Shown piece after piece: positions 28,108 to 36,521 of a DNA stretch of 64,000 nucleotides. The notes below the pieces were generated by a model. That model made no database searches and had not been told where the DNA came from. It worked only from the letters and a program-made list of their open reading frames with translations. The DNA lies in NCBI GenBank assembly GCA_963820375.1, contig CAWFZX010000013.1:62001-126000 (forward strand). The letters are read 5' to 3'. The position numbers and the translations under genes were made by a program. Source of the stretch: AWTP1-13 sp963820375. GTDB taxonomy: Bacteria > Pseudomonadota > Alphaproteobacteria > Rhizobiales > Hyphomicrobiaceae. Numbering within the stretch: the first letter of the stretch is position 1; each line of letters starts with the position of its first letter.

Positions 28108-29562
28108 TCAGGCCAACCGCCGCAGACGGGCCACATAAAACCCGTCCATCCCGGCAGCGGCGGCCTCGTGGCCATGCAAGGGGCCATGCAAGGGGCCATG
28201 CAAGGGGCCATGAAAGGGAAGTGTGCGCAGCTCGCCCGCCGGCGTGAGCCACGCCGGATCGCCGCCGATTTCGCCGGCCACGATCGGGACGCGCTCGAAG
28301 CCGGCGTGCGCTTGCAGAAAAGCGGCGATCTGGCGCGATCCTTCCTCGGGCTCGAGCGAGCAGGTGCTGTAGAGCAAGAGCCCGTTGGGGCGCACAAGGG
28401 TGGCGGCGTTGCCCAACAGGCGCTGCTGCAGGTCCGCCATGCGGGCCACGTCCTCTTCAGCCTTGAGCCGCAAAATGTCGGGGTGTCTGCGGATGGTTCC
28501 GGTGGCCGTGCACGGCGCATCGAGGATGACGGCATCGAAACTGGCGCCGGGCGCCCAGGTCGAGGCATCGGCGGCGACGAGGGCAGCGGACAGCTTGAGG
28601 CGGTCGAGATTGGCTTTGAGCCGCTCGAGTCGGGCGGCCGAACTATCGACAGCCGTCACAACGGCGCCGGCCGCCGCGAGCGCGGCCGTCTTGCCGCCGG
28701 GAGCCGCGCACAAATCAGCCACCGCGCGCTGCGCCACATTGCCGGCGAGGCGGCCGACCAGGGCGGCGGCCGCATCCTGCACCCACCACACGCCGTCGCG
28801 ATAGCCTGGCAGGTCCTCGACCCGACCGTGCAAGGCAAGGCGGATTGAGCCGGTTGCTAGCACATGACCGCCGAGCCGGTCCGCCCACCCGGCGGCATCC
28901 TCATGGGGCTTCAGGCTGATATCGAGGGCGGCTTCCTTGAGGCTCGCCTCGGCAATCCGGCGCGCCGTCTCGGCTCCATACTCCTTGCTCCAGCGCTGCC
29001 AAAGCCAATCGGGGATGTTGAGCCGGAGGGCATCTTGCGTCGCCAACAGGGCGCCACCGCGCTCGCTCACGCGCCGCAACACGGCATTGCTGAACTTGGC
29101 GAAGCGATGCGCACCGCGATCGCGACGCACCAGTTCGACGGAGAGGTCGACCACGGCGTGCGCGGGCAGCTCGAGGCAGAGAAGTTGCGCGGCGGCGCAC
29201 AATAAGATGGGCCAGAGGTAGCCCTTCTCGCGCGGCAGCGGCCGTTCGATGAAGGCGTTCAGCACGTGCTCCAGCTCGCCCTGTCGGCGCAGAACGGTGG
29301 CGGCCACCATGCGGGCCAAGGCCCGGTCACGTGGGTCAAGGAACGACAGATCCGGTTGGCGCGACACATCCACGAGCACCTGCTCGAGCGGGCGCTTAGT
29401 CACCAGCACACCCGCAACGAGGTGCACCGCCAGGCGACGCGCGGCCAAGCCTTGCGGTGGCCCCGCCTGGCGTACCGGTTTGGCTGACGCCGACGTTTTC
29501 GGGCGATGATTTCGCGGCGGCAAAAACGTCGATCCCGGTCTGGTGCGTCCGTCGGCCCCCAA
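28108..29562 (-). CDS. rsmB: 16S rRNA (cytosine-967-C5)-methyltransferase
   Basis: RsmB methylates C967 of 16S rRNA. 484 residues: an N-terminal Lys/Arg-rich tail, a NusB-like RNA-binding domain (from about residue 38, GLAARRLAVHLVAGVL), then the Rossmann methyltransferase with motif I DLCAAPGGKTAALAAAG, and the two cysteine motifs DAPCTATGTIRRHPDI (near 350) and YSTCSLEPEEG (near 400). The start is a TTG without a clear ribosome-binding site; a TTG at 29448 is an alternative. Near the C-terminus a 12-base tandem repeat inserts PLHG four times, unusual for the family. Confidence 0.92.
   Translation of the reverse strand: MGADGRTRPGSTFLPPRNHRPKTSASAKPVRQAGPPQGLAARRLAVHLVAGVLVTKRPLEQVLVDVSRQPDLSFLDPRDRALARMVAATVLRRQGELEHVLNAFIERPLPREKGYLWPILLCAAAQLLCLELPAHAVVDLSVELVRRDRGAHRFAKFSNAVLRRVSERGGALLATQDALRLNIPDWLWQRWSKEYGAETARRIAEASLKEAALDISLKPHEDAAGWADRLGGHVLATGSIRLALHGRVEDLPGYRDGVWWVQDAAAALVGRLAGNVAQRAVADLCAAPGGKTAALAAAGAVVTAVDSSAARLERLKANLDRLKLSAALVAADASTWAPGASFDAVILDAPCTATGTIRRHPDILRLKAEEDVARMADLQQRLLGNAATLVRPNGLLLYSTCSLEPEEGSRQIAAFLQAHAGFERVPIVAGEIGGDPAWLTPAGELRTLPFHGPLHGPLHGPLHGHEAAAAGMDGFYVARLRRLA
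28171..28218. repeat. Four 12-base tandem repeats inside rsmB
   Basis: The plus-strand unit GCCATGCAAGGG occurs three times exactly and once with a C-to-A change. Read on the minus strand, it encodes repeated Pro-Leu-His-Gly in RsmB just before the last strand. Because 12 is a multiple of three, gain or loss of units keeps the frame. Confidence 0.9.
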
Positions 29563-29623
29563 CGTCAGGGCCTCGCGCGCGCCCTCAAGTCTGGACCCAA
29601 GTCATAAACCCGAGCTTTGGCCC

Positions 29624-30577
29624 TCAAGCCGAGCCCCAGGGCCCCCCACCGCGGGCGCGCGAAGCGCCGTCCCACGGGCCGGATGCGGGCGCTGATGCGC
29701 GCCGAGCTCCGCCGGCGGTGCCCATCTCCTGGGCCAGGCGCTCCAGCTCGGCGATGCGATTGGCGGTGTTGGGATGGGTCGAGAACAGGTTGTCCATCCC
29801 CTCGCCGGTCAGCGGATTGATGATAAACAAGTGTGCGGTTGCGGGCGCGGCTTCCGCCGGCTCATTGCGAATACCATGGGCGTAGTGCTCAATCTTTTGC
29901 AGCGCCGAGGCCAAGGCCAGCGGCTCTCCACAGATCATCGCCCCAAGCCGGTCGGCCTGATACTCGCGTGAGCGGCTGATGGCCATCTGCACCAGCATGG
30001 CGGCGAGGGGCGCGACGATGATGGCGACCAGGGTGCCGATCCACCCCACACTGTTGTTCTCGCGATGTCCGCCGAACATGGCGCCGAACTGCAGATACTG
30101 TGCCAGCATCGAGACGGCGCCGCCGATGCTGGCAGCGACGGCCATCGTCAGCGTGTCGTAATTCTTGACGTGCGCCAATTCGTGCGCCATCACGCCGGCA
30201 ACTTCGTCGGCGGACAACATCTCGATCAGGCCCGTCGAGGCACACACGGCGGCATTGGCCGGGTTGCGACCGGTGGCAAAGGCATTGGGCTGTGGATTGT
30301 GCATGATATAGACGCGCGGCATCGGCAGCTCAGCCTTGCGCGCCAGATCGGCCACGATCGCGTAGTACTCGCCCCCGGAGCTGGCATCGACCTCCTCGGC
30401 ACCGTAAAGGCGCAACACCATCTTGTCGGATTGCCACAGACTGAACGCGTTCATGCCGAGGGCCATGATGAAAGCAATCACCATCCCGGTCGCACCACCC
30501 AGGAGCGCACCCATGGCGACAAAAATGCCCGTCAAGGCCGCCAGCAGCAGGCCGGTCTTGGCGAAGTTCATGGGCAT
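29624..30577 (-). CDS. htpX: Membrane zinc metalloprotease HtpX
   Basis: M48-family protease of the inner membrane that degrades misfolded membrane proteins. 317 residues from ATG 30577, preceded by GAGG/GAG sequence; another ATG is two codons in. Two N-terminal membrane segments (residues about 8-27 and 29-47) precede the catalytic HELAH (132-136), with the downstream SREYQADRLGA glutamate. Two more hydrophobic stretches sit in GWIGTLVAIIVAPLAAMLVQ and just after HELAH. The C-terminal 40 residues are Gly/Ala/Arg-rich. Divergent from the DUF1674 gene. Confidence 0.94.
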   Translation of the reverse strand: MPMNFAKTGLLLAALTGIFVAMGALLGGATGMVIAFIMALGMNAFSLWQSDKMVLRLYGAEEVDASSGGEYYAIVADLARKAELPMPRVYIMHNPQPNAFATGRNPANAAVCASTGLIEMLSADEVAGVMAHELAHVKNYDTLTMAVAASIGGAVSMLAQYLQFGAMFGGHRENNSVGWIGTLVAIIVAPLAAMLVQMAISRSREYQADRLGAMICGEPLALASALQKIEHYAHGIRNEPAEAAPATAHLFIINPLTGEGMDNLFSTHPNTANRIAELERLAQEMGTAGGARRASAPASGPWDGASRARGGGPWGSA

Positions 30578-30695
30578 GGAAAGCTCACCTCGTTTGTTGC
30601 GTTGCGTTCCTTGCCGCGGCACACCGCCGAAGCGAACGCCAAAAGCCTCTGTTAATATGGTGTCTCGCTCGCGGGAGGGCCAGACTTTCGCCAGA

Positions 30696-30760
30696 GTTTC
30701 AGGGCAAAGTTTCAGGCCATAGTTTCAGGCCAAAGTTTCAGGCCAAAGTTTCAGGCCAGA
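30696..30760. repeat. Five 13-base tandem repeats upstream of the DUF1674 gene
   Basis: The unit GTTTCAGGCCAAA occurs twice exactly (30722 and 30735) and three times with one or two changes (30696, 30709, 30748). A degenerate sixth piece follows. It lies in the 277-base divergent region between htpX and the DUF1674 gene, outside any likely coding frame, so it may hold regulatory sites or be a slippage product. Confidence 0.9.
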
Positions 30761-30854
30761 GTTCCGCCAGATGTTGCAGCCAGGGCCTAAGGCGGGAGCT
30801 TCGCCCAGAGCTGCAACGAGAGCGCCCCGGTCGGTCAACCCCGCAAGGTTGCAG

Positions 30855-31067
30855 ATGCCGCAAAAACAGCCCCCAACGCCCTTGGAGCCCCCCAAGCCCT
30901 TGACGCCGCAAGCACAGCGCGCCCTGGCGGAAGCAGAGGAGCGACGCCGCAAGGCCGAGGGAGGCCGTGCCGCCGGACCCCCGAGCCCAGAGATCGGCGG
31001 GCGGCGCGGACCCGAGCCCACCCGTTACGGGGATTGGGAAAAAGATGGCATTGCCTCCGACTTCTGA
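30855..31067 (+). CDS. DUF1674 protein, SDHAF4-like
   Basis: 70 residues from ATG 30855 with AAGG seven bases upstream. An ATG at 30771 is also open but lacks a site and would add a non-conserved extension. The C-terminus EIGGRRGPEPTRYGDWEKDG followed by IASDF is the DUF1674 signature, shared with mitochondrial succinate dehydrogenase assembly factor 4, which chaperones flavinylated SdhA. The first half is a Pro/Lys-rich tail and a charged helix. The position next to htpX and rsmB is common in alphaproteobacteria. Confidence 0.88.
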   Translation: MPQKQPPTPLEPPKPLTPQAQRALAEAEERRRKAEGGRAAGPPSPEIGGRRGPEPTRYGDWEKDGIASDF

Positions 31068-31302
31068 GGTTGCAATGCCGGCGGCAGGTCCCGCCCGCCG
31101 TTCCGACACGGCGCCTGCTGAGTTCTTTGTCTTTGCCGATGGCCTGTCCGTGGATTGCCCAACCCGCGCAGCTTCGCCTGCATTTTTTTTGCCTTGCGGG
31201 AAGTTTTAAGCAGGGGGCGGCGGTGGGCGGCGCACTGGGTCGTTGCACCGGACCCGCCCACGCAGCTTGGCCGTCAGCAGGCCCGCCGTTATAGATGCTG
31301 TC

Positions 31303-32040
31303 ATGCCAACGTCGCCGCCTCCCGCCGCAACACGCCCGCGCCGCCTTCGCATGTTTTGGCTCGTCCTGTTGGTCAGCATCGGGGCGGGAACGGCTTTCCT
31401 GTTCCGGCACGGGTTGGTCCCGCCGGCTCTCAATCCATTGCCGGCCCTCGATCTCAGCCAGGCCGACCCCTGGTTCCTCGATTGGCGCTTGTCGGCCTTG
31501 AAGCATGACCCGCAGCTTTGCCGGCGCGTTCTGGCGCAACCCTTCATCACGGCCGAGCCAATCCCCGACAATGCGCCAAAGCAGGGTTGCGGCTGGAGCA
31601 ACAGCGTGCGCATGACATCGGCCGCGGGCGTGCATGCCGCCTTCGACAAGGTCACCTGCCCAGCGGCCGCGGCCTTGACGCTGTGGCTCACCCACGACGT
31701 GCAAACCATCGCCCAGGACATGTTCGGCCAGCGCCTGGTCTCGATCCAGACCATGGGGTCTTATGCCTGCCGCAACATCGTCGGCAATCCGCTCTGGAAA
31801 GACATCCGCAGCGAACACGCGAGCGCCAATGCGCTGGACATCAGTGGCTTTACGCTAGCCGGCGGGCGACAGATCGGCGTTGCCTCCCACTGGAAGGGGA
31901 CGGGCGTCGAAGCGCGCTTCCTGCGCGCGGTGCACGAGCGTGCCTGCCGCTATTTCCACGTCGTGCTTGGGCCCGACTACAATGCCGCGCACCACAATCA
32001 TTTTCATCTCGATCGCGGCCTATTCTGGCGCTGCAAGTAG
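31303..32040 (+). CDS. Extensin-like C-terminal domain protein, membrane-anchored
   Basis: 245 residues. One transmembrane segment (MFWLVLLVSIGAGTAFLF, residues about 16-33) is followed by a periplasmic Extensin-like_C domain, with SEHASANALDISGFTLAGGR and DYNAAHHNHFHLDRG. The His/Asp pattern resembles metal-dependent LAS-type peptidoglycan peptidases, but activity of this family is not something I can assert. Conserved cysteines (KQGCGWSN, YACRN, ERACRY) suggest disulfides. I start at ATG 31303; an ATG at 31348 directly before the membrane segment is possible. Tail-to-tail with the next gene, 12 bases apart. Confidence 0.85.
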   Translation: MPTSPPPAATRPRRLRMFWLVLLVSIGAGTAFLFRHGLVPPALNPLPALDLSQADPWFLDWRLSALKHDPQLCRRVLAQPFITAEPIPDNAPKQGCGWSNSVRMTSAAGVHAAFDKVTCPAAAALTLWLTHDVQTIAQDMFGQRLVSIQTMGSYACRNIVGNPLWKDIRSEHASANALDISGFTLAGGRQIGVASHWKGTGVEARFLRAVHERACRYFHVVLGPDYNAAHHNHFHLDRGLFWRCK

Positions 32041-32052
32041 GGCGACCGAAGG

Positions 32053-32694
32053 CTAGGCCGACGGCAAGACGCGCCGGCCAAAATTGCCGGCACACGCGTG
32101 GTAGGCAGCCGCGTCGTCGACGTCGCTGAGCGTGACCAGGAAGGCAATGGAGCAGCCGGCCAGATTTGCCAGCGTGTCGCTCAACGCATCGGCCCCGGAC
32201 CAGCGCACCTGTGAAAACGGCCGCAACAGGCGGGGGCGACGCCGCATGCCGACCAGCCAATAGCCGCCATCGCGGGCGGGCCCGAAGACGGCGTCGCGGT
32301 GGCCCAGCGCACGAAAGCCTGCAGCAATGTGGCTGGCTGTGAGGCCCGGAATATCGGTGCCGACGACGAGGAGGGGCCCGGGTGCAATCCGATCGAACAG
32401 GCGCTGCATGCGCTGGCCAAGGTCGCCCCGGCCCTGACTTTTGATGGCCAGCGCCGGCGGCCAGATGCCGCTGGCGGCAACCGGATCGGGGGTGACGGCG
32501 ATGATGGTTTGCCAGCGCGGGTCGCGCCCGAGACGGTGCAGCAGCGCCGCACCGGCTTGCCGGGCAAACCGCGTTGCCTGCACCGTGCCGATTTCGCCTG
32601 CCAGCCGAGTCTTGACCTTGCCGGCGATCGGCGCCTTGGCCATGACCACCAGACGGCAACGGAAGGGCGCCGCGCGACGGCGGCGCCTGGCCAT
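32053..32694 (-). CDS. TIGR04282-type glycosyltransferase (DUF2064), arsenosugar/rSAM-associated type 1
   Basis: 213 residues. VVMAKAPIAGKVKTRLAGEI is the nucleotidyl/glycosyltransferase-A type N-terminus that defines this family. LLVVGTDIPGLTASHI and DAVFGPARDGGYWLVGM are the following motifs. Family members are named rSAM/selenodomain-associated transferase 1 and are linked to arsenosugar biosynthesis in some bacteria. The type 2 partner lies 1.1 kb away in the same direction. Starts at ATG 32694 or ATG 32643, the latter giving the tightest family N-terminus. No arsS or arsM gene is in the window, so the substrate remains open. Confidence 0.83.
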   Translation of the reverse strand: MARRRRRAAPFRCRLVVMAKAPIAGKVKTRLAGEIGTVQATRFARQAGAALLHRLGRDPRWQTIIAVTPDPVAASGIWPPALAIKSQGRGDLGQRMQRLFDRIAPGPLLVVGTDIPGLTASHIAAGFRALGHRDAVFGPARDGGYWLVGMRRRPRLLRPFSQVRWSGADALSDTLANLAGCSIAFLVTLSDVDDAAAYHACAGNFGRRVLPSA

Positions 32695-32714
32695 ACCCCG
32701 CACGTCAGGCGTCG

Positions 32715-33674
32715 CTAGGCCTTGACCGGTACGTAGACGTAGCCCTTACCGTCCTTGCGGATCGAGCCTGCGCCGGGGAAGCCGAAGTGATAGCCGGCGA
32801 CGGTGATCTTGTCGGCGACCACACGGTCGAACAGCTTGCGCCGATTGGCTTCGGCCATCGCCGCGTCGAGATCGAAGGCCATGTGCCACCCGGGATTCTT
32901 CAAATTGAGCGCGGGGATGTTGGTCACGTCGCCAAGCACGATCAGCTGCTTGCGGCCGGAACCCAGCTGGTAGCTGGTATGGCCCGGGGTGTGGCCGTTC
33001 GTAGCCAGCGGTCGCACGCCCGGCGCAATCTCCTTGTCGCCCTCGAACTGTTTGATGTTCTTCCAGCCCGGAAACACGGCTTGGATCCGCTTGGCCGCGC
33101 CGGCCGTCGTCGTGGGATCGGTCCAGAATTTGTATTCGCCGGCCGGGACCAGGATTTCCGCGTTGGGGAAGATCGGTGCGTTGGTATCTTTGGCCATCAG
33201 CCCGCTGATGTGGTCCCCATGGAAGTGGGTAATGACGATGGTCGTGACCTTGTCGGGATCAATGCCTGCCGCCTTCATGTTCTTGGCGGCGACCAGACCG
33301 GCCTTGGGCGAAAGCTGGCCGCCGGTGCCGGCGTCAAACAGGACAAGCTTGCCCTTGCTCTTGACCGCGGTCACCGTGAAGGGAATAGGCACGAACTCGT
33401 CCGTCAGACCGCCGGCCTTCAGGGCCGACTTAACCTCGTCTAGAGAGGCATTCTTCACAAAATTCGGATCGTGCGCTTTCTCCCAAACCCCATCGTACAT
33501 TTGAATGACTTCGATGTCGCCGACCTTGAATTTGACGACGCCCTTGTCCATCAGCTTGGGATCGGGCTTTTGCGCAAACGCCGGACTGAGAAACTCGAGC
33601 GGACCGTCCAGGCCGAACACGGCACCCGCCGTCGCCGCCGAGATTACGAACGCGCGGCGTGAAATACTTTGCAT
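32715..33674 (-). CDS. Exported metallo-beta-lactamase-fold hydrolase
   Basis: 319 residues. The N-terminus MQSISRRAFVISAATAGAVF is a Tat-like signal (SRRAF) followed by a cleavage-compatible AFAQ near residue 35. The zinc-binding motif is THFHGDH (His150, His152, Asp154), preceded by LVLFDAGTGGQ and followed by NGHTPGHTSYQLG and VLGDVTNIPAL. Exported members include lactonases and other hydrolases; the substrate is unknown. It sits between the two transferases TIGR04282 and TIGR04283 on the same strand, with 20 and 105 bases between genes, so all three may be co-transcribed. Confidence 0.88.
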   Translation of the reverse strand: MQSISRRAFVISAATAGAVFGLDGPLEFLSPAFAQKPDPKLMDKGVVKFKVGDIEVIQMYDGVWEKAHDPNFVKNASLDEVKSALKAGGLTDEFVPIPFTVTAVKSKGKLVLFDAGTGGQLSPKAGLVAAKNMKAAGIDPDKVTTIVITHFHGDHISGLMAKDTNAPIFPNAEILVPAGEYKFWTDPTTTAGAAKRIQAVFPGWKNIKQFEGDKEIAPGVRPLATNGHTPGHTSYQLGSGRKQLIVLGDVTNIPALNLKNPGWHMAFDLDAAMAEANRRKLFDRVVADKITVAGYHFGFPGAGSIRKDGKGYVYVPVKA

Positions 33675-33779
33675 GACACTCTCCTAGCCGTTTAGCCCTT
33701 CACACAAGGCTTATGGACGATCCGCACGGGCCGCGCATTCCAGCTCACGCACATTTGATGATCTGGCGCTTCCCCCCGA

Positions 33780-34469
33780 TCAGCCATAGAGGCGCTGGAT
33801 CGTGCTGACGGGAACGCGCAGCAGGTAAAGGGTCAAGCACAAGAGATTGCGGACGGAGCGGTGCAGATAGCCATCGTGACGGAAGCGCTCGGCGCTGGTG
33901 ATGGCGCGGGAGCGGAACATGTTGATACGTCGGCGGCCCAAACGCCGCACAAGATCAACGTCTTCCATCAAGGAGAGCGGCCGATAGCCGCCAAGCGCAT
34001 CATACAGCCGTTTCGGCATCAACAGCCCCTGATCGCCATAGGGCAAGCCGAGCAGGTTGCACCTTAGCGCCACCAAGCGCTCCAGCGTCCGCGGCCTGAG
34101 CCCTTGATCATCCAAGGCAAATCGGAAGGCTGCGGCGCCCAGGCTGCGCTCGCCGCTGTCGACCTGTCCCGCAAAGGCTAACGCCTCGCGCTCCCAGCCC
34201 TCCTCCAGCGCCGTGTCGGCGTGCAGGAACAAAAGCCAGGGAAAGCGCGCCTGCGCGGCGCCGGCGGCCAGTTGTTTGCCGCGGCCGCGCTCGCAGGCGA
34301 GCAGGCGGGCACCGGTTTGATCGGCAATAGCGGTGGTGCCGTCGCTCGAGCCGCCATCGACGATGATGACCTCGCGCACCAGGCCGTCGACAGCGGCCGG
34401 GACGAGCCGCGCAAGCACGGCCGGCAAACCGGCTTGGCTATTGAGGGTCGGAATGATGACGGAAATCAT
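33780..34469 (-). CDS. TIGR04283-type glycosyltransferase (GT2 fold), arsenosugar/rSAM-associated type 2
   Basis: 229 residues from ATG 34469; a GTG at 34517 is rejected. MISVIIPTLNSQAGLPAVLA, VREVIIVDGGSSDGT, GKQLAAGAAQARFPWLLFLH and ADTALEEGWE form the GT2 donor site with a DxD-like HAD/T. PYGDQGLLMPKRLYDALGGY and LMEDVDLVRRLGR complete it. This combination defines the rSAM/selenodomain-associated transferase 2 family. It probably starts the leftward run with the Tat hydrolase and the type 1 transferase. Confidence 0.88.
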   Translation of the reverse strand: MISVIIPTLNSQAGLPAVLARLVPAAVDGLVREVIIVDGGSSDGTTAIADQTGARLLACERGRGKQLAAGAAQARFPWLLFLHADTALEEGWEREALAFAGQVDSGERSLGAAAFRFALDDQGLRPRTLERLVALRCNLLGLPYGDQGLLMPKRLYDALGGYRPLSLMEDVDLVRRLGRRRINMFRSRAITSAERFRHDGYLHRSVRNLLCLTLYLLRVPVSTIQRLYG

Positions 34470-34584
34470 TGGGTCCCCGCCGGGTCGGTCGGTGGTGAGC
34501 GACCTCGTATACGCCACCAGCCATCGCCTGAAAGCTTTGCATTTTGTTCTTTATTTGTTCTGGCCCTTCCTCTAATTTTGTTCC

Positions 34585-35790
34585 ATGGCCAAGGCGAACG
34601 GGCATCCCACCAACGAAGGCGCGACCGCCGAGCGCGGTCCGGCCGAACGCGGGCGCAGTGCCCACGGGTCAGACGCAGCGCGGACGGGCGAACAGGGGCC
34701 CCCGCCATCGCCCCCTGACGCGCTGGTCGATGCCGAACGCCGACGCGGGCGGGGCGCGCGCTCCAACCAGGTTGGCCGGTTTGAACATGAAGCTCGCGAG
34801 ACATTCGACGACGGCTGGGAGAGTCTGGGCGACCTAGCCCCGTTCAAGACCGAGGTTTACCGCGAGACGGCCAAGAGCATCATCGCCAGTAACGACAGCC
34901 CCGACATCAGCTTCGAGCAATCGATCAACCCCTATCGGGGTTGCGAGCACGGCTGCATCTATTGCTTCGCGCGTCCCACGCATTGCTATCTCGGCCATTC
35001 CGCCGGCCTCGATTTCGAAACCAAACTCTACGCCAAGATCAACGGCGCCGCACTGCTCGAAGGCGAACTGGGTCGACCGCGCTATGTTGCCAAGGTCATC
35101 GCGCTCGGTGCCGTCACCGACCCCTATCAGCCGATCGAGCGCGAGCATCGGCTCACGCGCGCCATCCTCGAAGTGCTCGAGCGCGCAAACCACCCCGTCG
35201 CGATCGTCACCAAATCGGCCCTCATTTTGCGTGACCTCGATTTGCTCGCGCGGCTGGCGCGTCGCGATCTCGTGAAAGTCGCCATTTCCGTCACCACGCT
35301 CGACCGTCGCATCGCCCGCAAGATGGAGCCCAGGGCGGCCACCCCGAGCAAGCGCATCGAGGCCATCAGCGCGCTCAGTGCCGCGGGGGTGCCGGTGGCC
35401 GTCATGGTTGCCCCCATTATTCCCGCTCTCAACGACAGCGAGATCGAAAGCATTCTCAAGAGCGCGCAGCGAGCCGGCGCCTCGGAGGCAGGCTATGTGT
35501 TGCTGCGTTTGCCTCTCGAACTCAAAACCCTGTTCCGGGAGTGGCTGGCCAGCGAGTTTCCGGAGCGAGCACAACGCGTCATTGCGCTCTTGCGCAGTAT
35601 GCACGGCGGCCGCGACTACACACCCCAATGGCGTACGCGGCAGCGCGGCAAGGGGCCTTACGCCGACCATATCGCCTTGAGATTCCGCTTAGCCGTCAGC
35701 CGCTTGGGGCTCAACGAACGCAATCTGCGCCTGCGCACGGACCTGTTCCAGCGACCGGTCGCCAAAGGAGATCAACTCCCGCTGCTTTGA
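34585..35790 (+). CDS. PA0069-family radical SAM protein
   Basis: 401 residues from ATG 34585. The radical SAM cluster motif is YRGCEHGCIYCFARPTHCYL (CxxxCxxC near residues 117-124), with SplB-like organisation, then IALGAVTDPYQPIEREHRLT and VAIVTKSALILRDLDLLARL. The first 70 residues are low-complexity and charged. The family has no proven reaction; it resembles spore photoproduct lyase but is found in non-sporulating bacteria. Divergent from the TIGR04283 gene, with an AT-rich interval (about 34535-34580) upstream that probably holds the promoter. rnhB follows 54 bases downstream. Confidence 0.9.
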   Translation: MAKANGHPTNEGATAERGPAERGRSAHGSDAARTGEQGPPPSPPDALVDAERRRGRGARSNQVGRFEHEARETFDDGWESLGDLAPFKTEVYRETAKSIIASNDSPDISFEQSINPYRGCEHGCIYCFARPTHCYLGHSAGLDFETKLYAKINGAALLEGELGRPRYVAKVIALGAVTDPYQPIEREHRLTRAILEVLERANHPVAIVTKSALILRDLDLLARLARRDLVKVAISVTTLDRRIARKMEPRAATPSKRIEAISALSAAGVPVAVMVAPIIPALNDSEIESILKSAQRAGASEAGYVLLRLPLELKTLFREWLASEFPERAQRVIALLRSMHGGRDYTPQWRTRQRGKGPYADHIALRFRLAVSRLGLNERNLRLRTDLFQRPVAKGDQLPLL

Positions 35791-35844
35791 CAGTCGGCGT
35801 CAATATCGCGAAGCTCGCCCGCGATCTTGGGGGCGATTCGCGCA

Positions 35845-36456
35845 ATGAAGGCCAGCTTCGAGCTTGAAGCCATTGAGCTGGAGCTGACCGGCGGGCCGAT
35901 TGCCGGCGTCGATGAGGCTGGCCGTGGTCCCTTGGCGGGGCCGGTGGTGGCGGCGGCCGTCATCCTCGACCCGCACAATATTCCTGCCGGCATCGCCAAT
36001 TCCAAGGTGCTCGACGCGCCCGCCCGGCGCACGCTGTATCAAGCGATTCTGGCGAGCTCACGGGTGGGGATCGGCATTGCCGGCGTCGAGCGGATCGACG
36101 CCGACAACGTCTTGAACGCCACGATGTGGGCCATGACACAAGCCGTCGCCCGCCTCGACGGCCGGCCCAGGCTGGTATTGATCGACGGCAACAAGGCGCC
36201 GCACCTTGAGTGTGCGACGCGCAGCATCGTGCAGGGCGATGCCCGATGTCTTTCGATCGCGGCGGCCTCGATTGTGGCCAAGGTTGCCCGCGACGGCATC
36301 ATGGCCGAGCTGGCCCGCGACTATCCCCACCACGGCTTCGAGCGCCACAAGGGTTACAGCACGGCCGAGCATTTCGCGGCCATCGCGCGCTATGGCGTCA
36401 CACCCCATCACCGTCGCTCATTCCGGCCCGTGCAGCTGGCGCTCGGGCTGGTATAA
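35845..36456 (+). CDS. rnhB: Ribonuclease HII
   Basis: Removes ribonucleotides from RNA-DNA hybrids and DNA. 203 residues from ATG 35845; a TTG six codons upstream is rejected. The catalytic motif AGVDEAGRGPLAGPVVAAAV (DEAGRGP) is at the N-terminus, LIDGNKAPHL gives the next acidic residue, and AAASIVAKVARDGIMAELA with HHGFERHKGYSTAEHFAAIA completes the RNase HII pattern. Same direction as the upstream radical SAM gene, as in many alphaproteobacteria. Confidence 0.95.
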   Translation: MKASFELEAIELELTGGPIAGVDEAGRGPLAGPVVAAAVILDPHNIPAGIANSKVLDAPARRTLYQAILASSRVGIGIAGVERIDADNVLNATMWAMTQAVARLDGRPRLVLIDGNKAPHLECATRSIVQGDARCLSIAAASIVAKVARDGIMAELARDYPHHGFERHKGYSTAEHFAAIARYGVTPHHRRSFRPVQLALGLV

Positions 36457-36521
36457 GTCCCCCGTCACAAAGCAGGGGTCCCAACGACCGCGCCTGCAGG
36501 CGCCCTAATGCGATTTTGCTG

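Noticed and set aside
26235..28247. 670-codon open frame on the plus strand
   Set aside because: Antisense to the heparinase II/III gene, Gln/Arg/His-rich and without recognisable domains. A shadow frame.
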